A stretch of DNA of 64,000 bases, taken from the NCBI GenBank assembly GCA_964452775.1, contig CAYVQP010000004.1, forward strand, positions 38,373 to 102,372, in the 5' to 3' direction. This stretch comes from JACKCB01 sp964452775 (lineage in GTDB: Bacteria; Chloroflexota; Anaerolineae; Promineifilales; Promineifilaceae). Of the stretch, positions 40,998 to 49,253 are shown in pieces (within the stretch, counting starts at the first letter, position 1; each line of letters opens with the position of its first letter). The notes beneath the pieces were generated by a model. That model was not told the origin of the DNA. It worked only from the letters and a program-made list of their open reading frames with translations, and searched no databases. The translations under genes were made by a program, and so were the position numbers.

Positions 40998-42598
40998 TGT
41001 CCGCGGCAGAAACAGAAACCGAAGGCGACCTGAGCGTCAGCCGGGCTCGGGTGCTTCGCTCGGTGACGATAGTCTCGCTTCTGTTTGTGATCAGCCGCGT
41101 ATTGGGCTTTGTGCGGGGGGCGGTGATCCTGGCCATTTACGGGGTGGACAGCCTGGCGGTCAATGCCTACGAAATCGCCAGCCGCTTTCCCGATGCGATA
41201 TTCTTTATCATAGCCGGAGGCGCGATTGGTTCCGCATTTATCCCCACATTCGCCGCCTATTTTGTCGAAGATGACGAAGCCGGGGGATGGCGCCTATTTT
41301 CGGCGGTCATCAATCTAATCACCGTACTGCTGATAATCATTTGCGGCATCGTCGCCATACTGGCCAAGCCGTTCCTCATCCTGTTGTATGGGCCGCTGAT
41401 GGCGGCGCAACCCGGCCTGCTGGAGCTGACCACCGTGCTGATGCAGGTCATGCTTATTTCGACGGTGATCTTTGGCGTCAGCGGCGTCACCATGGCCGCC
41501 CTGAACGCCCGGCAGCACTTTTTCCTGCCGGCTGTAGCCCCCATTCTCTACAACCTGGGCATCATTGCCGGCACGCTGCTCATGCAACCGAACATCATGG
41601 GCGTGGCGATCGGAACGGTTATCGGGGCGGCGGCGCATCTCCTGGTTCAGCTTCCCGGCCTGGTGCGGCATGGCGCGCGCTATCAGTTCCTGCTGACAGT
41701 ACGCGACCGCGGGGTCAATCAAGTCATTCGCCTGATGATCCCCCGCGTGTTGGGTCTCTCCTTCAGCCAGCTCAACCATTTCACCATCCAGATTTTGGGT
41801 CAGACGATGATCTTCGGCAGCATCCCGGCCTTGAGCAACGCCTGGCGCATCCTGATGTTGCCGCAGGGCGCAATTGGGCAGGCATTGGGGATCGTGGCCT
41901 TTCCTACTTTCGCCAACCTGGCTGCCAGGAACGCCTTTGGCGACATGCGGCGCATCCTGGCCGACACGCTGCGTCTGATCGCATTTCTGGGTATCCCCGT
42001 TACGGTGGCATTTGCCTTGCTCAGCCGGCCGATAGTCAGCGTGCTCTTTGAGCGGGGCGAGTTTGACCTGGAAGCGACGGAGCTGGTGGCCTGGGCGCTG
42101 GCCTTCTATGCGGTCGGCCTGGTGGCGCTGGCAGCTCTGGAAGTGATCTCCCGCGCCTTCTATTCGCTGAAGGACACCTGGACGCCGGTGCTGGCCGGGG
42201 CTGTGCAACTGGTTGTGATGGCCCTTCTGGCCTACTGGCTCAGTTATACGGTCTTTGCTGATCGGGGCTGGTTGGAGTTGGGCGGCTTGGCGCTGGCGGT
42301 CAGCGTCTCCTCCACCCTGGAGGCCCTGGGATTGTTGTGGCTACTGCGGCGAAAGCTGCGCGGGATCAACGGGCGGGATATGCTGGACGGATTCTGGCGG
42401 ATGAGCGTGGCCGGCCTGTTAATGGCCGTAGTCGTTTATCTGGTGGCCGGGCTGACGACGGAGGCGCCCGCCATCTGGCAGGCAGTGGCCGGCGGAGCGG
42501 CGGGCGGAACGGCTTACCTCGCCGGCGTGGCCCTCTTGCGCGTCAGAGAGCTGCGCTACCTGACGCAATTTGTCAGCCGGCGATTGAACCGATCTTAA
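40997..42598 (+). CDS. murJ: lipid II flippase MurJ (MviN family)
   Basis: The protein is 533 residues with about 13-14 TM segments. SRVLGFVRGAVILAIYG, DAYxIASRFPDAIFFIIAGGAIGSAFIPTF-like text and SRPIVSVLFERGEFD are classical MurJ/MviN signatures. It flips lipid II across the cytoplasmic membrane for peptidoglycan synthesis. It is a single-gene unit with its own -10 box and a terminator-like hairpin after the stop. The presence of murJ with mreCD and PBP2 shows a peptidoglycan-making cell. Confidence 0.93.
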   Translation: MSAAETETEGDLSVSRARVLRSVTIVSLLFVISRVLGFVRGAVILAIYGVDSLAVNAYEIASRFPDAIFFIIAGGAIGSAFIPTFAAYFVEDDEAGGWRLFSAVINLITVLLIIICGIVAILAKPFLILLYGPLMAAQPGLLELTTVLMQVMLISTVIFGVSGVTMAALNARQHFFLPAVAPILYNLGIIAGTLLMQPNIMGVAIGTVIGAAAHLLVQLPGLVRHGARYQFLLTVRDRGVNQVIRLMIPRVLGLSFSQLNHFTIQILGQTMIFGSIPALSNAWRILMLPQGAIGQALGIVAFPTFANLAARNAFGDMRRILADTLRLIAFLGIPVTVAFALLSRPIVSVLFERGEFDLEATELVAWALAFYAVGLVALAALEVISRAFYSLKDTWTPVLAGAVQLVVMALLAYWLSYTVFADRGWLELGGLALAVSVSSTLEALGLLWLLRRKLRGINGRDMLDGFWRMSVAGLLMAVVVYLVAGLTTEAPAIWQAVAGGAAGGTAYLAGVALLRVRELRYLTQFVSRRLNRS

Positions 42599-42628
42599 GT
42601 GGTCTTCTCGCGAAATTAGGATAAGGCG

Positions 42629-42689
42629 CCGCAGGTCTTCGCCTGGTTCATGGCAGGACGTGCATACTCAGCCGGACCTGCGGGGTTTC
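42629..42689 (+). terminator. long-loop terminator after murJ
   Basis: CCGCAGGTC (42629-42637) pairs with GACCTGCGG (42675-42683), followed by GGTTTCC. The loop is long. The right arm matches the recurring CTRCGGGGTTT terminator type. Confidence 0.45.
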
Positions 42690-42701
42690 CGTGCGGACAA
42701 C

Positions 42702-42730
42702 AAAAAAGCCCGGCCTTGAGGGACCGGGCT
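42702..42730 (-). terminator. intrinsic terminator of the two-TM protein gene
   Basis: On the minus strand AGCCCGGTCC and GGCCGGGCT pair with one bulge and run into TTTTTTG, 27 bases after the stop at 42757. Confidence 0.85.
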
Positions 42731-42756
42731 GCTGAGTCGTTGCTTTCGCCCGTGCG

Positions 42757-43799
42757 CTACTGGTTGGCTACGCCCTGCTCAACCGAAATGCTGGATTCGC
42801 CGAACAACTGCCCGTTTACCCACACTTCCAGCGAATATTCACCTGCCTGGAAGCCTTCCGGCGGCGCAAAGAAGATCCAGCCGGGGCNNNNNNNNNNNNN
42901 NNNNNNNNNNNNNNNNNNNNNNNNNNNNNNNNNNNNNNNNNNNNNNNNNNNNNNNNNNNNNNNNNNNNNNNNNNNNNNNNNNNNNNNGAATATTCACCTG
43001 CCTGGAAGCCTTCCGGCGGCGCAAAGAAGATCCAGCCGGGGCCGTCCGCGCCATAGTTCCAGAGTTCGTTGCCGCCGTTCACAATTTGCCCGTTATGCCG
43101 CCACACCCAGGACCAGGCCATACCGTCGGCCATCGCCTCATAGAGAAATGTGGCGTAGATGGTGAACAAGCCCTCGCCAAAGACCTGTCGCGGGGCCACC
43201 GGCTCAAATGCGTCGTTGATGTCTGTGGCAAACGCGAGGGAGGAGAAGGAGGAATCCTGGGTCAGTTCCGCATTGGGTTCAACCTGGTCAAACTCTGCCG
43301 GCAGTTGCGAACCGGCATCCAGGGACTCTGGAGCGACGTCCGGGAAGTCGAAGAGAGGTATCTCAGATTCATCGCCGGGAACGGCATCAGCGGTCGGCGG
43401 GGCATCGGAGGCTGCTCCTTCGGGGGCCGGCGAAAGTGCGCTAAACTCAACTGTCGTCGGCGCTTCGTAGGAAACGATGGTAATGCCCTCCGGCAAGCCT
43501 TTGGAGGCAGATTCAACAACTGGGACCGGTTTGGCGTTGGAGAGGATGGCGACAAGCGGAGCCGATTCCACCGGCTCGCTTTCCACGTAGAAGGCGCCGC
43601 CAACGGTGAGGACCGCCAACACGACTGTCATCCAGAAGTATAGGCGGAAGTGCCTTCCGGCATGTTGGCGCATGAAAAAATAGGGTGCGCGCTTTTGCCG
43701 TCGCCAAGCACCGAAGGCTTTTGCAGACACAAACAAGGTAACAATGCCTAGCCCCCCAACGAACCAGGGCACGGTCACCCCGTCTAAGATTTCTAGCAA
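42757..43799 (-). CDS. two-TM protein of unknown function, interrupted by a false assembly gap
   Basis: The gene crosses 100 N (42888-42987) flanked by identical 55-bp copies. If 42833-42987 is removed, 888 bases remain, giving 295 residues and a stop at 42757-42759, fully in frame. The start is TTG 43799 behind AGAGGG. Two TM helices (about residues 12-30 and 55-72) bracket a basic cytoplasmic loop. An acidic, Pro/Ala-rich stretch (about 75-195) follows, then a beta-rich C-terminal domain of about 95 residues (VFGEGLFTIYATFLYE, GAWSWVWRHNG-like text, FAPPEGFQAGEYSLEVWVNG). The tail pattern recalls extracellular modules of the GT proteins. Function is unknown. A good promoter lies upstream. 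Confidence 0.7.
42888..42987. other. scaffold gap of 100 N, probably false
   Basis: The 55 bases before (42833-42887) and after (42988-43042) are identical. The two contigs overlap here and should be merged, deleting 155 positions. Confidence 0.93.
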
Positions 43800-43845
43800 A
43801 TCAAACCCTCTTCACTCGCTTCTCTTCCAAAGAGAATTAGCGAGC

Positions 43846-43873
43846 ATTATAACAAATTAGCAGTCACTGGCAA
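43846..43873 (-). promoter_or_regulatory. sigma-70-like promoter of the two-TM protein gene
   Basis: On the minus strand TTGCCA (43868-43873) and TATAAT (43846-43851) are spaced by 16 bp, about 40 bases upstream of the AGAGGG ribosome site and TTG start. Confidence 0.65.
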
Positions 43874-44044
43874 TATGCCCCACGATTTCCCGCCGCCCCA
43901 TCATCAATATACCGCCGCTTGAGTACACTTAGTTGACATAGTTGTTTGCGAGCCCTGCCGCACGCCATTGGCCACTGATATCTGGAGCGCATCTTGTCTC
44001 CCTGCTCCATGCGCTTACAATTGAATCAGAGGCAGTCAGAAGAG

Positions 44045-44516
44045 ATGATCAAAATCCGCGGACTGGTGAAGCAATACGGTTTGAACATGGTCCTACGTGG
44101 GGCTGATCTCGAGGTGCGCGCCGGCGAGTTTNNNNNNNNNNNNNNNNNNNNNNNNNNNNNNNNNNNNNNNNNNNNNNNNNNNNNNNNNNNNNNNNNNNNN
44201 NNNNNNNNNNNNNNNNNNNNNNNNNNNNNNNCGGGCCACGCTGCATGAGCCGGATGTATTGTTGCTGGATGAGCCTTACACCGGCCTGGACCAGGAGGCG
44301 AGCGCGCTGCTGGACGATCTACTGCGCGAACAGGTCAGCCGGCAGCGCACGATTCTGATGATCACCCATGACCTGGTGCATGGGCTGAACCTCTGTCACC
44401 GGATAGCCATTCTGAGCCGCGGCAAAATTGCAGCGGATGTGACTCGCGAGGCGGTGTCGCCGCCTGAGTTCCTGGAACTGTATGCCAGAGTGACCCGAGA
44501 TGAACGCCATGCGTGA
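44045..44516 (+). CDS. ccmA: heme exporter/cytochrome c maturation ATPase CcmA, with a real gap
   Basis: ATG 44045 begins MIKIRGLVKQYGLNMVLRGA, the first strand of an ABC ATPase, and 29 residues are read before 100 N (44132-44231). After the gap HEPDVLLLDEPYTGLDQEA (Walker B) and ILMITHDLVHGLNLCHRIA (switch His) continue to the stop at 44516. Walker A and the signature motif lie in the missing part. Comparison with usual CcmA length suggests about 100 missing residues (roughly 300 bases), more than the 100 N shown, so the frames on the two sides need not agree. With CcmB it forms the ATPase of the Ccm system. It overlaps ccmB by 17 bases. Confidence 0.82.
44132..44231. other. scaffold gap of 100 N inside ccmA
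   Basis: No shared sequence is present at the two edges, so real sequence is missing. It should encode the Walker A and signature region of CcmA. Confidence 0.9.
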
Positions 44517-45255
44517 CGAGGCGACCGTCCCGCAGGCCGGCGCGGATGAACAGAGGAAGATCGCTTCCGGCTCATTGGGCGCGTTTTTCTCCACCGTTTT
44601 CACGGTGGCCTGGAAGGACCTGGTCATTGAGCGTCATACCAAGCAGACCGTTAGCATCATGGCGGTCTTTGCGGTGACTTGCGTCATCGTCTTTAACTTT
44701 GCGCTGGAGCTGAAGCTGGATGCAGCCCGGAACGTGGCTACCGGCCTGATGTGGATCACCATCCTGCTGGCCGGGACATTGGGTCTGAACCGCTCGATGG
44801 CATACGAACAGGAGAACCGCAGCATGGACGCTGTGCTGATTGCGCCGGTGGACCGCAGCGCGATCTACCTGGGCAAAGTGCTCAGCCTGACTCTGCTGAT
44901 GCTGTTGTTGGAAGCCATCCTGATCCCACTTTTCTCGGCATTCTTTAACCGCCCGTTTTATCAGCCGCAGGTTATAATAATCATTGTCTTGGGTACCGTG
45001 GGCTATATTGCTGCGGGTACCTTGTTGTCTGCGATGACGGTGCAGACCCGTTCGCGCGATGTGCTGTTGCCCATCCTGCTATTGCCGCTGACCCTGCCCT
45101 CCGTCCTGGCGGCGGCTAATGCGGCAGCGCAGTACATGCTGCCGGAACCGCCGGCCTGGGCCGACGTGCAGGGCGCGGTGGCGCTGGTAGTCGCCTTTGA
45201 TGTGATCATGTTGACTGTCGGCCTGCTGACATTTCACTTTGTGGTTGAGGAATAA
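44500..45255 (+). CDS. ccmB: heme exporter/cytochrome c maturation permease CcmB
   Basis: The protein is 251 residues with six TM segments. AWKDLVIERHTKQTV near the N-terminus, GLNRSMAYEQENRSMDAVLIAPVDRSAIYLGK and DVLLPILLLPLTLPSVLAAANA match CcmB. Together with CcmA it forms the ABC part of System I cytochrome c maturation, which frees holo-CcmE. The start overlaps the ccmA end; ATG 44509 is an alternative. A hairpin repeat array separates it from ccmC. Confidence 0.92.
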   Translation: MNAMRDEATVPQAGADEQRKIASGSLGAFFSTVFTVAWKDLVIERHTKQTVSIMAVFAVTCVIVFNFALELKLDAARNVATGLMWITILLAGTLGLNRSMAYEQENRSMDAVLIAPVDRSAIYLGKVLSLTLLMLLLEAILIPLFSAFFNRPFYQPQVIIIIVLGTVGYIAAGTLLSAMTVQTRSRDVLLPILLLPLTLPSVLAAANAAAQYMLPEPPAWADVQGAVALVVAFDVIMLTVGLLTFHFVVEE

Positions 45256-45260
45256 GGTAC

Positions 45261-45587
45261 GCGCTCAGATTTCCGGAAATCACGCTCAGATTCCCGGAAA
45301 CTGATGAGCGCGATCCGATTGGACACTGAGTTTCCGGGAATCTTGTCAACCNNNNNNNNNNNNNNNNNNNNNNNNNNNNNNNNNNNNNNNNNNNNNNNNN
45401 NNNNNNNNNNNNNNNNNNNNNNNNNNNNNNNNNNNNNNNNNNNNNNNNNNNCCGGAAACTGATGAGCGCGAACTGATTGGACACTGAGTTTCCGGGAATC
45501 TTGTCAACCTGAATTTTTGACGCGCTCAGATTCCCGGAAACTGATGAGCGCGATCCGATTGGACACTGAGTTTCCGGGAATCTTGTC
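45261..45587. repeat. tandem array of 65-bp hairpin repeats, broken by an assembly gap
   Basis: Two identical 65-base units occur at 45283-45347 and 45523-45587. A third, nearly identical but cut by the gap, lies at 45452-45505. A degenerate half unit lies at 45261-45282. Each unit has perfect 15-base inverted arms, AGATTCCCGGAAACT and AGTTTCCGGGAATCT, around a 26-base loop. A second nested pair GCGCTCA/TGAGCGC allows an alternative fold. The unit period is about 82 bases with a spacer like AACCTGAATTTTTGACG. It lies between ccmB and ccmC. No ORF is credible inside. Confidence 0.85.
45352..45451. other. scaffold gap of 100 N inside the repeat array
   Basis: The edges are different repeat copies (ATCCGATTGG versus AACTGATTGG in the loop), so this is a true gap of unknown size caused by the repeats. 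Confidence 0.85.
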
Positions 45588-45618
45588 GGCGAACTTGTCA
45601 CTTTGAGAAGGGTTTAAT

Positions 45619-46428
45619 ATGCAGGGTAATGCGATCATGAGCGATCAAGAAGATCCGCCCGTAGCGGCCGCCGGCAAGGTAGGGCCGGCAACTGCGAGCC
45701 GCAAGCGGCTGGACAAGATTTCGCTAATCCTTAACTGGACGGCGACGTTACTGCTGCTGGCATGCCTGTTGTTGATTTTCTTCTATGCCCCGACTGAAAG
45801 GACAATGGGGAATGTGCAGCGCATCCTTTACTTCCATGTCGGAGTGGCCTGGGTGTCGGCCATCGCTTACTTTATCGCTCTGCTGAGCGGTGTCATGTAT
45901 TTGCTCAGGCCGGCCAAGAAATGGGACATCATCTCGCTGGCCTCGGTGGAAATCGGCCTGGCGTTCACGACCATGACCATTGTCGCCGGCTCTGTTTGGG
46001 GACGAGCGGCCTGGAATACCTGGTGGATCTGGAGCCCACGCTTGACATCGATCACGGTCATGTGGTTGGTGTATGTGGCCTATTTCATGTTGCGCGGGGC
46101 TATCGAGGACGAAGAAAAGCGCAGCCGGTTCGCAGCGGTCTATGTGATTGCCGGTTTTGTGACCGTCATATTCACTTTCCTCAGCATCCGCTTTCTGCGA
46201 GACATTCACCCGGTCGTGATCGGTACCGCTAGTGAGGCGGCTGAAGGGGGGTCGGAATTTGAATCCGGCCTGGATTCAGCCAAGATGGGTATGACCCTGC
46301 TCGCCTCGACCGTGGTGTTCAGCGTGCTCTATGCCGCCTGGGTCGTCTTTCGTTACCGGCTCCAACTCACCCTGGATGACGTGGCAGCCCTGAAGGCGCG
46401 GGTGATCGCCCAACTGCAACAGCGCTAG
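45619..46428 (+). CDS. ccmC: cytochrome c maturation protein CcmC (heme handling)
   Basis: The protein is 269 residues with six TM segments. The tryptophan-rich WWD-like motif is WGRAAWNTWWIWSPRLTS, with conserved His in ILYFHVGVAW and RDIHPVV. CcmC passes heme to CcmE on the outer side of the membrane. GAGAAGGG lies six bases before ATG 45619. It follows the repeat array and leads into ccmD, ccdA and a TlpA-like gene in one run. Confidence 0.92.
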   Translation: MQGNAIMSDQEDPPVAAAGKVGPATASRKRLDKISLILNWTATLLLLACLLLIFFYAPTERTMGNVQRILYFHVGVAWVSAIAYFIALLSGVMYLLRPAKKWDIISLASVEIGLAFTTMTIVAGSVWGRAAWNTWWIWSPRLTSITVMWLVYVAYFMLRGAIEDEEKRSRFAAVYVIAGFVTVIFTFLSIRFLRDIHPVVIGTASEAAEGGSEFESGLDSAKMGMTLLASTVVFSVLYAAWVVFRYRLQLTLDDVAALKARVIAQLQQR

Positions 46429-46439
46429 GAGTTGAAACG

Positions 46440-46658
46440 ATGATATCTTTTGCGCCAATCCACCTGATTATCCTGGCTCAATCGGCGGTAACGGATGCGA
46501 ACCAATTCAACGGCTACCTGATCCTGGCTTATGTCGCCATGTGGTTGATTGCGATGGTGTACCTGCTCGTCATGGCTAACAAGCAGCGCAATGCCCGGCA
46601 GGAGCTGAAACTCATGAAGCAACTATTGGAAGAGGAACAGCGCGATCAGAGTGGGTAA
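46440..46658 (+). CDS. ccmD: CcmD-like small membrane protein
   Basis: The protein is 72 residues with one long TM helix (about 26-46, YLILAYVAMWLIAMVYLLVMA) followed by a basic, Gln/Glu-rich tail. This layout and the place directly behind ccmC are those of CcmD, which helps release holo-CcmE. Sequence conservation in CcmD is low, so the position is an important part of the call. Its end overlaps the next start by eight bases. Confidence 0.78.
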   Translation: MISFAPIHLIILAQSAVTDANQFNGYLILAYVAMWLIAMVYLLVMANKQRNARQELKLMKQLLEEEQRDQSG

Positions 46659-47625
46659 GAAATGGGTCGCGCTGGTCGTCATGCTNNNNNNNNNNNNNNN
46701 NNNNNNNNNNNNNNNNNNNNNNNNNNNNNNNNNNNNNNNNNNNNNNNNNNNNNNNNNNNNNNNNNNNNNNNNNNNNNNNNNNNNNGGACGCCGGCAAATT
46801 GCGGCCAACACGCTGGCCTTCATGCTTGGTCTGGCGGCGATGTTCAGCATCCTGGGAGCGGGAGCTTCGGTACTCGGTCGGGCGCTGCAGCAGAATACCG
46901 ACCTGCTCTTGCTGCTCGGTGGCGCGGCCGTGCTGATCTTCGGCGTGATGAGCCTGATGGGCCGCGGCTTTGGCGGCATGCAGCAGCATCAGACGAGAAA
47001 CACATCGCTGAGCGGTTCATTCGTCTTCGGCCTGACGTTTGCGGTTGGCTGGACGAGCTGCGTCGGGCCTATCCTGGGCACGATGCTGACCCTGGCGGCG
47101 ACGACTGCCTCCGTTGGCCGGGGGATGATGCTGTTATTCATTTATACAATGGGCCTGGGCCTGCCGTTGATCCTCATTTCCACCCTCTTCGGCCGGGCCA
47201 GTCGTGACAGCATGTTGTGGCGGGCATTACGCGGCAAGGGTTGGGATGTGACGGTGCCGGCGTTGCTGGTCGGATTCGTCTGGTCGCTGGCCATCTGGCG
47301 CATCGCGGTGGCGCTGGTGCAATTTACCATGTCGTCGGACCTGATTGCTGTCCTCTCCGGCAGAGAGCTAACCACGATTCAGGAAATCGGGTTGCTGCTG
47401 GTCGTCTTCCTCGGCGTCTCGTTGTGGCTGTTCTCCGGCAGCCGGGAGCGGCGGATGACGTTGCACTTACATTCAACCCAATTGATCAGCGGCGTCCTGT
47501 TTGTCATTCTGGGCTTGTTGATGTTGAATGGGGCGCTGGCTACATTCAACAGTCTGATCCCTCCGGACCTGGCGATATGGTTCGCTGATATCGAAGATGC
47601 GCTCATCGCCGCGTTTAGCCGGTAG
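46651..47625 (+). CDS. ccdA: cytochrome c biogenesis protein CcdA/DsbD-type, with a real gap
   Basis: GTG 46651 gives GKKWVALVVM before 100 N (46686-46785). After the gap, RRQIAANTLAFMLGLAAMFSILG, FGLTFAVGWTSCVGPILGTML and GLGLPLILIS are typical CcdA helices. The second membrane Cys is present in TSCVGPIL. The first (usually in a SPCVLPLVP-like motif) must lie in the gap. CcdA carries reducing power from cytoplasmic thioredoxin to outer thiol proteins such as the TlpA-like protein encoded next. An extra region between the fourth and last helices (about LWRALRGKGWDV to SRERRMTLHLHS) makes the protein longer than usual CcdA. Confidence 0.85.
   Translation: MGKKWVALVVMXXXXXXXXXXXXXXXXXXXXXXXXXXXXXXXXXXGRRQIAANTLAFMLGLAAMFSILGAGASVLGRALQQNTDLLLLLGGAAVLIFGVMSLMGRGFGGMQQHQTRNTSLSGSFVFGLTFAVGWTSCVGPILGTMLTLAATTASVGRGMMLLFIYTMGLGLPLILISTLFGRASRDSMLWRALRGKGWDVTVPALLVGFVWSLAIWRIAVALVQFTMSSDLIAVLSGRELTTIQEIGLLLVVFLGVSLWLFSGSRERRMTLHLHSTQLISGVLFVILGLLMLNGALATFNSLIPPDLAIWFADIEDALIAAFSR
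46686..46785. other. scaffold gap of 100 N inside ccdA
   Basis: The edges share no sequence. The missing part should carry the first TM with its redox Cys. Confidence 0.88.
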
Positions 47626-47662
47626 CGCCGGCCCGCCCGGGTGAGAAGCTGAGAACAATTAC

Positions 47663-48343
47663 ATGAGTGACATGGGTAACTTGCCGGCGCAGAAGGGCGC
47701 CGCCCAAAAAACACGGAACCCGCTCCTTCTGGCAGCGGGTTTCATTGTGCTCGGCCTGGCCCTGGTAGTCATTCTGTTCGGGTCTGAGTTATTTGACTTC
47801 GTGACCCAGTCTGGGGCGGGCGCGGAAGCCGGAGGAGTGCTTTCCAGCGTCCCGCTGTCGGAGGGTGGAGACACGATCGTGGCCGAGCTGCCGGATTCGG
47901 CCGCTGTTCTGAAAGTTGGCGACGTCGCGCCGGACTTCGTGGCGGTTGATTTGCAGGGCAACCCGATCAAGTTGTCGGATTTTCGCGACCGGCCGGTCAT
48001 TGTCAATTTCTGGGCAACCTGGTGCGCACCCTGTCTGGTGGAGATGCCGGAGTTGCAGGCGGCATACGAGGCGCATGCTGACGACGGCCTGGTGATCCTG
48101 GCTGTCAATAGGGAAGAGGACGCGGAAGCGGTTGAACATTACTTTTACGATGAGATGGAACTGACTTTTACGCCGGTCTTGGATGAGCAGGCGTTTGTGG
48201 CCGGGACCTTCGGCGTTTTCAATATGCCCTCCAGCTATTTCATCAACGGGGATGGCGTGATTGTAGCCATTCATCGCGGGCCGCTGACGCAGGGACAGAT
48301 CAGCAGCTATCTCGAAGATGCCATGCCGACAGTGGGTGGATAG
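47663..48343 (+). CDS. membrane-anchored thiol-disulfide oxidoreductase (ResA/TlpA-like)
   Basis: The protein is 226 residues. One TM anchor lies near residues 20-42, then a linker and a thioredoxin-fold domain from about residue 85: VGDVAPDFVAVDLQGNPIKL, the active site FWATWCAPCLVEMPEL, and MPSSYFINGDG with the cis-Pro. It reduces apocytochrome c Cys pairs on the outer face so heme can be attached. It directly follows ccdA, its expected electron donor. Confidence 0.92.
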   Translation: MSDMGNLPAQKGAAQKTRNPLLLAAGFIVLGLALVVILFGSELFDFVTQSGAGAEAGGVLSSVPLSEGGDTIVAELPDSAAVLKVGDVAPDFVAVDLQGNPIKLSDFRDRPVIVNFWATWCAPCLVEMPELQAAYEAHADDGLVILAVNREEDAEAVEHYFYDEMELTFTPVLDEQAFVAGTFGVFNMPSSYFINGDGVIVAIHRGPLTQGQISSYLEDAMPTVGG

Positions 48344-48349
48344 GAAGGA

Positions 48350-49162
48350 ATGATGAATCCGAACGGAGCCGGCAACGAGCCGGCCACTGGCTGGTCGCGC
48401 CGGATGACGCTCAGCGTGGACCTGATTATCTACCGGGTCGCCCGCCATTGGGTGGCTGTCTTTAGCTTGATTGTCGGCATCTATGTGGGGCTACCCATTC
48501 TGGCTCCGGTTCTGATGGCTGCCGGGCTGGACGGGCCGGGCAGGGCCATTTACACGATTTATTCGCCCTTCTGCCACCAGATGGCTTCGCGCTCATTCTT
48601 CCTCTTTGGTGAGCAGTTCGCATATCCGCGCGAATTGGCCGGCAGCAGCCTGACTTCAATCGAAGCTTTTATGGATTCGATCCCCGAATTTGCCGAAGCT
48701 TCGCCGAATCCGGAAGAGTGGGCGGGCTTTATCATGCCGGCGCGCCATTTTCTCGGCAACGAGACGATGGGCTACAAGATGGCGTTGTGCCAACGGGACA
48801 TTGCAATATACGGTTTTGTCTTCATCAGTAGTGTTGCTTACGGTCTTTTGCGCCGGCGGAGGAAGATCCGGCCGATGCCCTTCTGGCTCTTCTTTGTCAT
48901 TGGGTTGGGACCAATTGCGCTCGATGGGTTCAGCCAGCTATTCAGCCAATATGCCGTGGCTATTCCCGGCCTCTCGATATTGAACAGTATATTGCCGCTG
49001 CGCGAGAGCACGCCCTTCATCCGCACGCTCACCGGCGCGCTGTTCGGCTTCTCATTGGTCTGGCTGACCTATCCGCGCATCGAGCCGGGCATGGAGGAGA
49101 CCGCCCATGACATGGAAGCCAAGCTGATCAACGCCGGCGTCCTCCCTTCATCTCAATCCTAA
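48350..49162 (+). CDS. DUF2085 membrane protein
   Basis: The protein is 270 residues with about five TM helices. It has the DUF2085 Cys motifs YSPFCHQMASRSFFLFG near residue 70 and LCQRDIAIYGF near residue 145, and GLGPIALDGFSQLF. The function of the family is unknown; the conserved Cys/His and Cys pairs hint at metal or heme binding. The insertion between the two motifs (about 85-140) is longer than I would expect. It follows the TlpA-like gene by six bases and shares its strand, so it may belong to the cytochrome operon. GGAAGGA sits directly at ATG 48350; ATG 48353 is an alternative. Confidence 0.82.
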   Translation: MMNPNGAGNEPATGWSRRMTLSVDLIIYRVARHWVAVFSLIVGIYVGLPILAPVLMAAGLDGPGRAIYTIYSPFCHQMASRSFFLFGEQFAYPRELAGSSLTSIEAFMDSIPEFAEASPNPEEWAGFIMPARHFLGNETMGYKMALCQRDIAIYGFVFISSVAYGLLRRRRKIRPMPFWLFFVIGLGPIALDGFSQLFSQYAVAIPGLSILNSILPLRESTPFIRTLTGALFGFSLVWLTYPRIEPGMEETAHDMEAKLINAGVLPSSQS

Positions 49163-49188
49163 CGGGCGCATGCTCGAATTAGCCGCAG

Positions 49189-49226
49189 AAACCCCGTAGC
49201 TCTCTCGTGACACCTACGGGGTTTGT
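49189..49226 (+). terminator. terminator of the ccm operon
   Basis: AACCCCGTAG pairs with CTACGGGGTT over 10 bp around a loop of about 14 bases and runs into TTTGTT. It ends the run from ccmA to the DUF2085 gene. Confidence 0.8.
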
Positions 49227-49253
49227 TAAGAACCTAGCGGCTGCCGGATCCGG

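Noticed and set aside
42816..43054. Tandem duplication within the two-TM protein
   Set aside because: The duplicated 55 bases exactly flank the 100 N and break the frame unless merged, so it is an assembly artefact.
45261..45587. CRISPR array
   Set aside because: Units are 65 bases with large palindromes and near-identical spacers of about 17 bases. CRISPR needs short repeats with unique spacers, and no cas genes are present.
45206..45601. Minus-strand open frame across the hairpin repeat array
   Set aside because: It only translates the repeat units and the N run and has no ribosome site.
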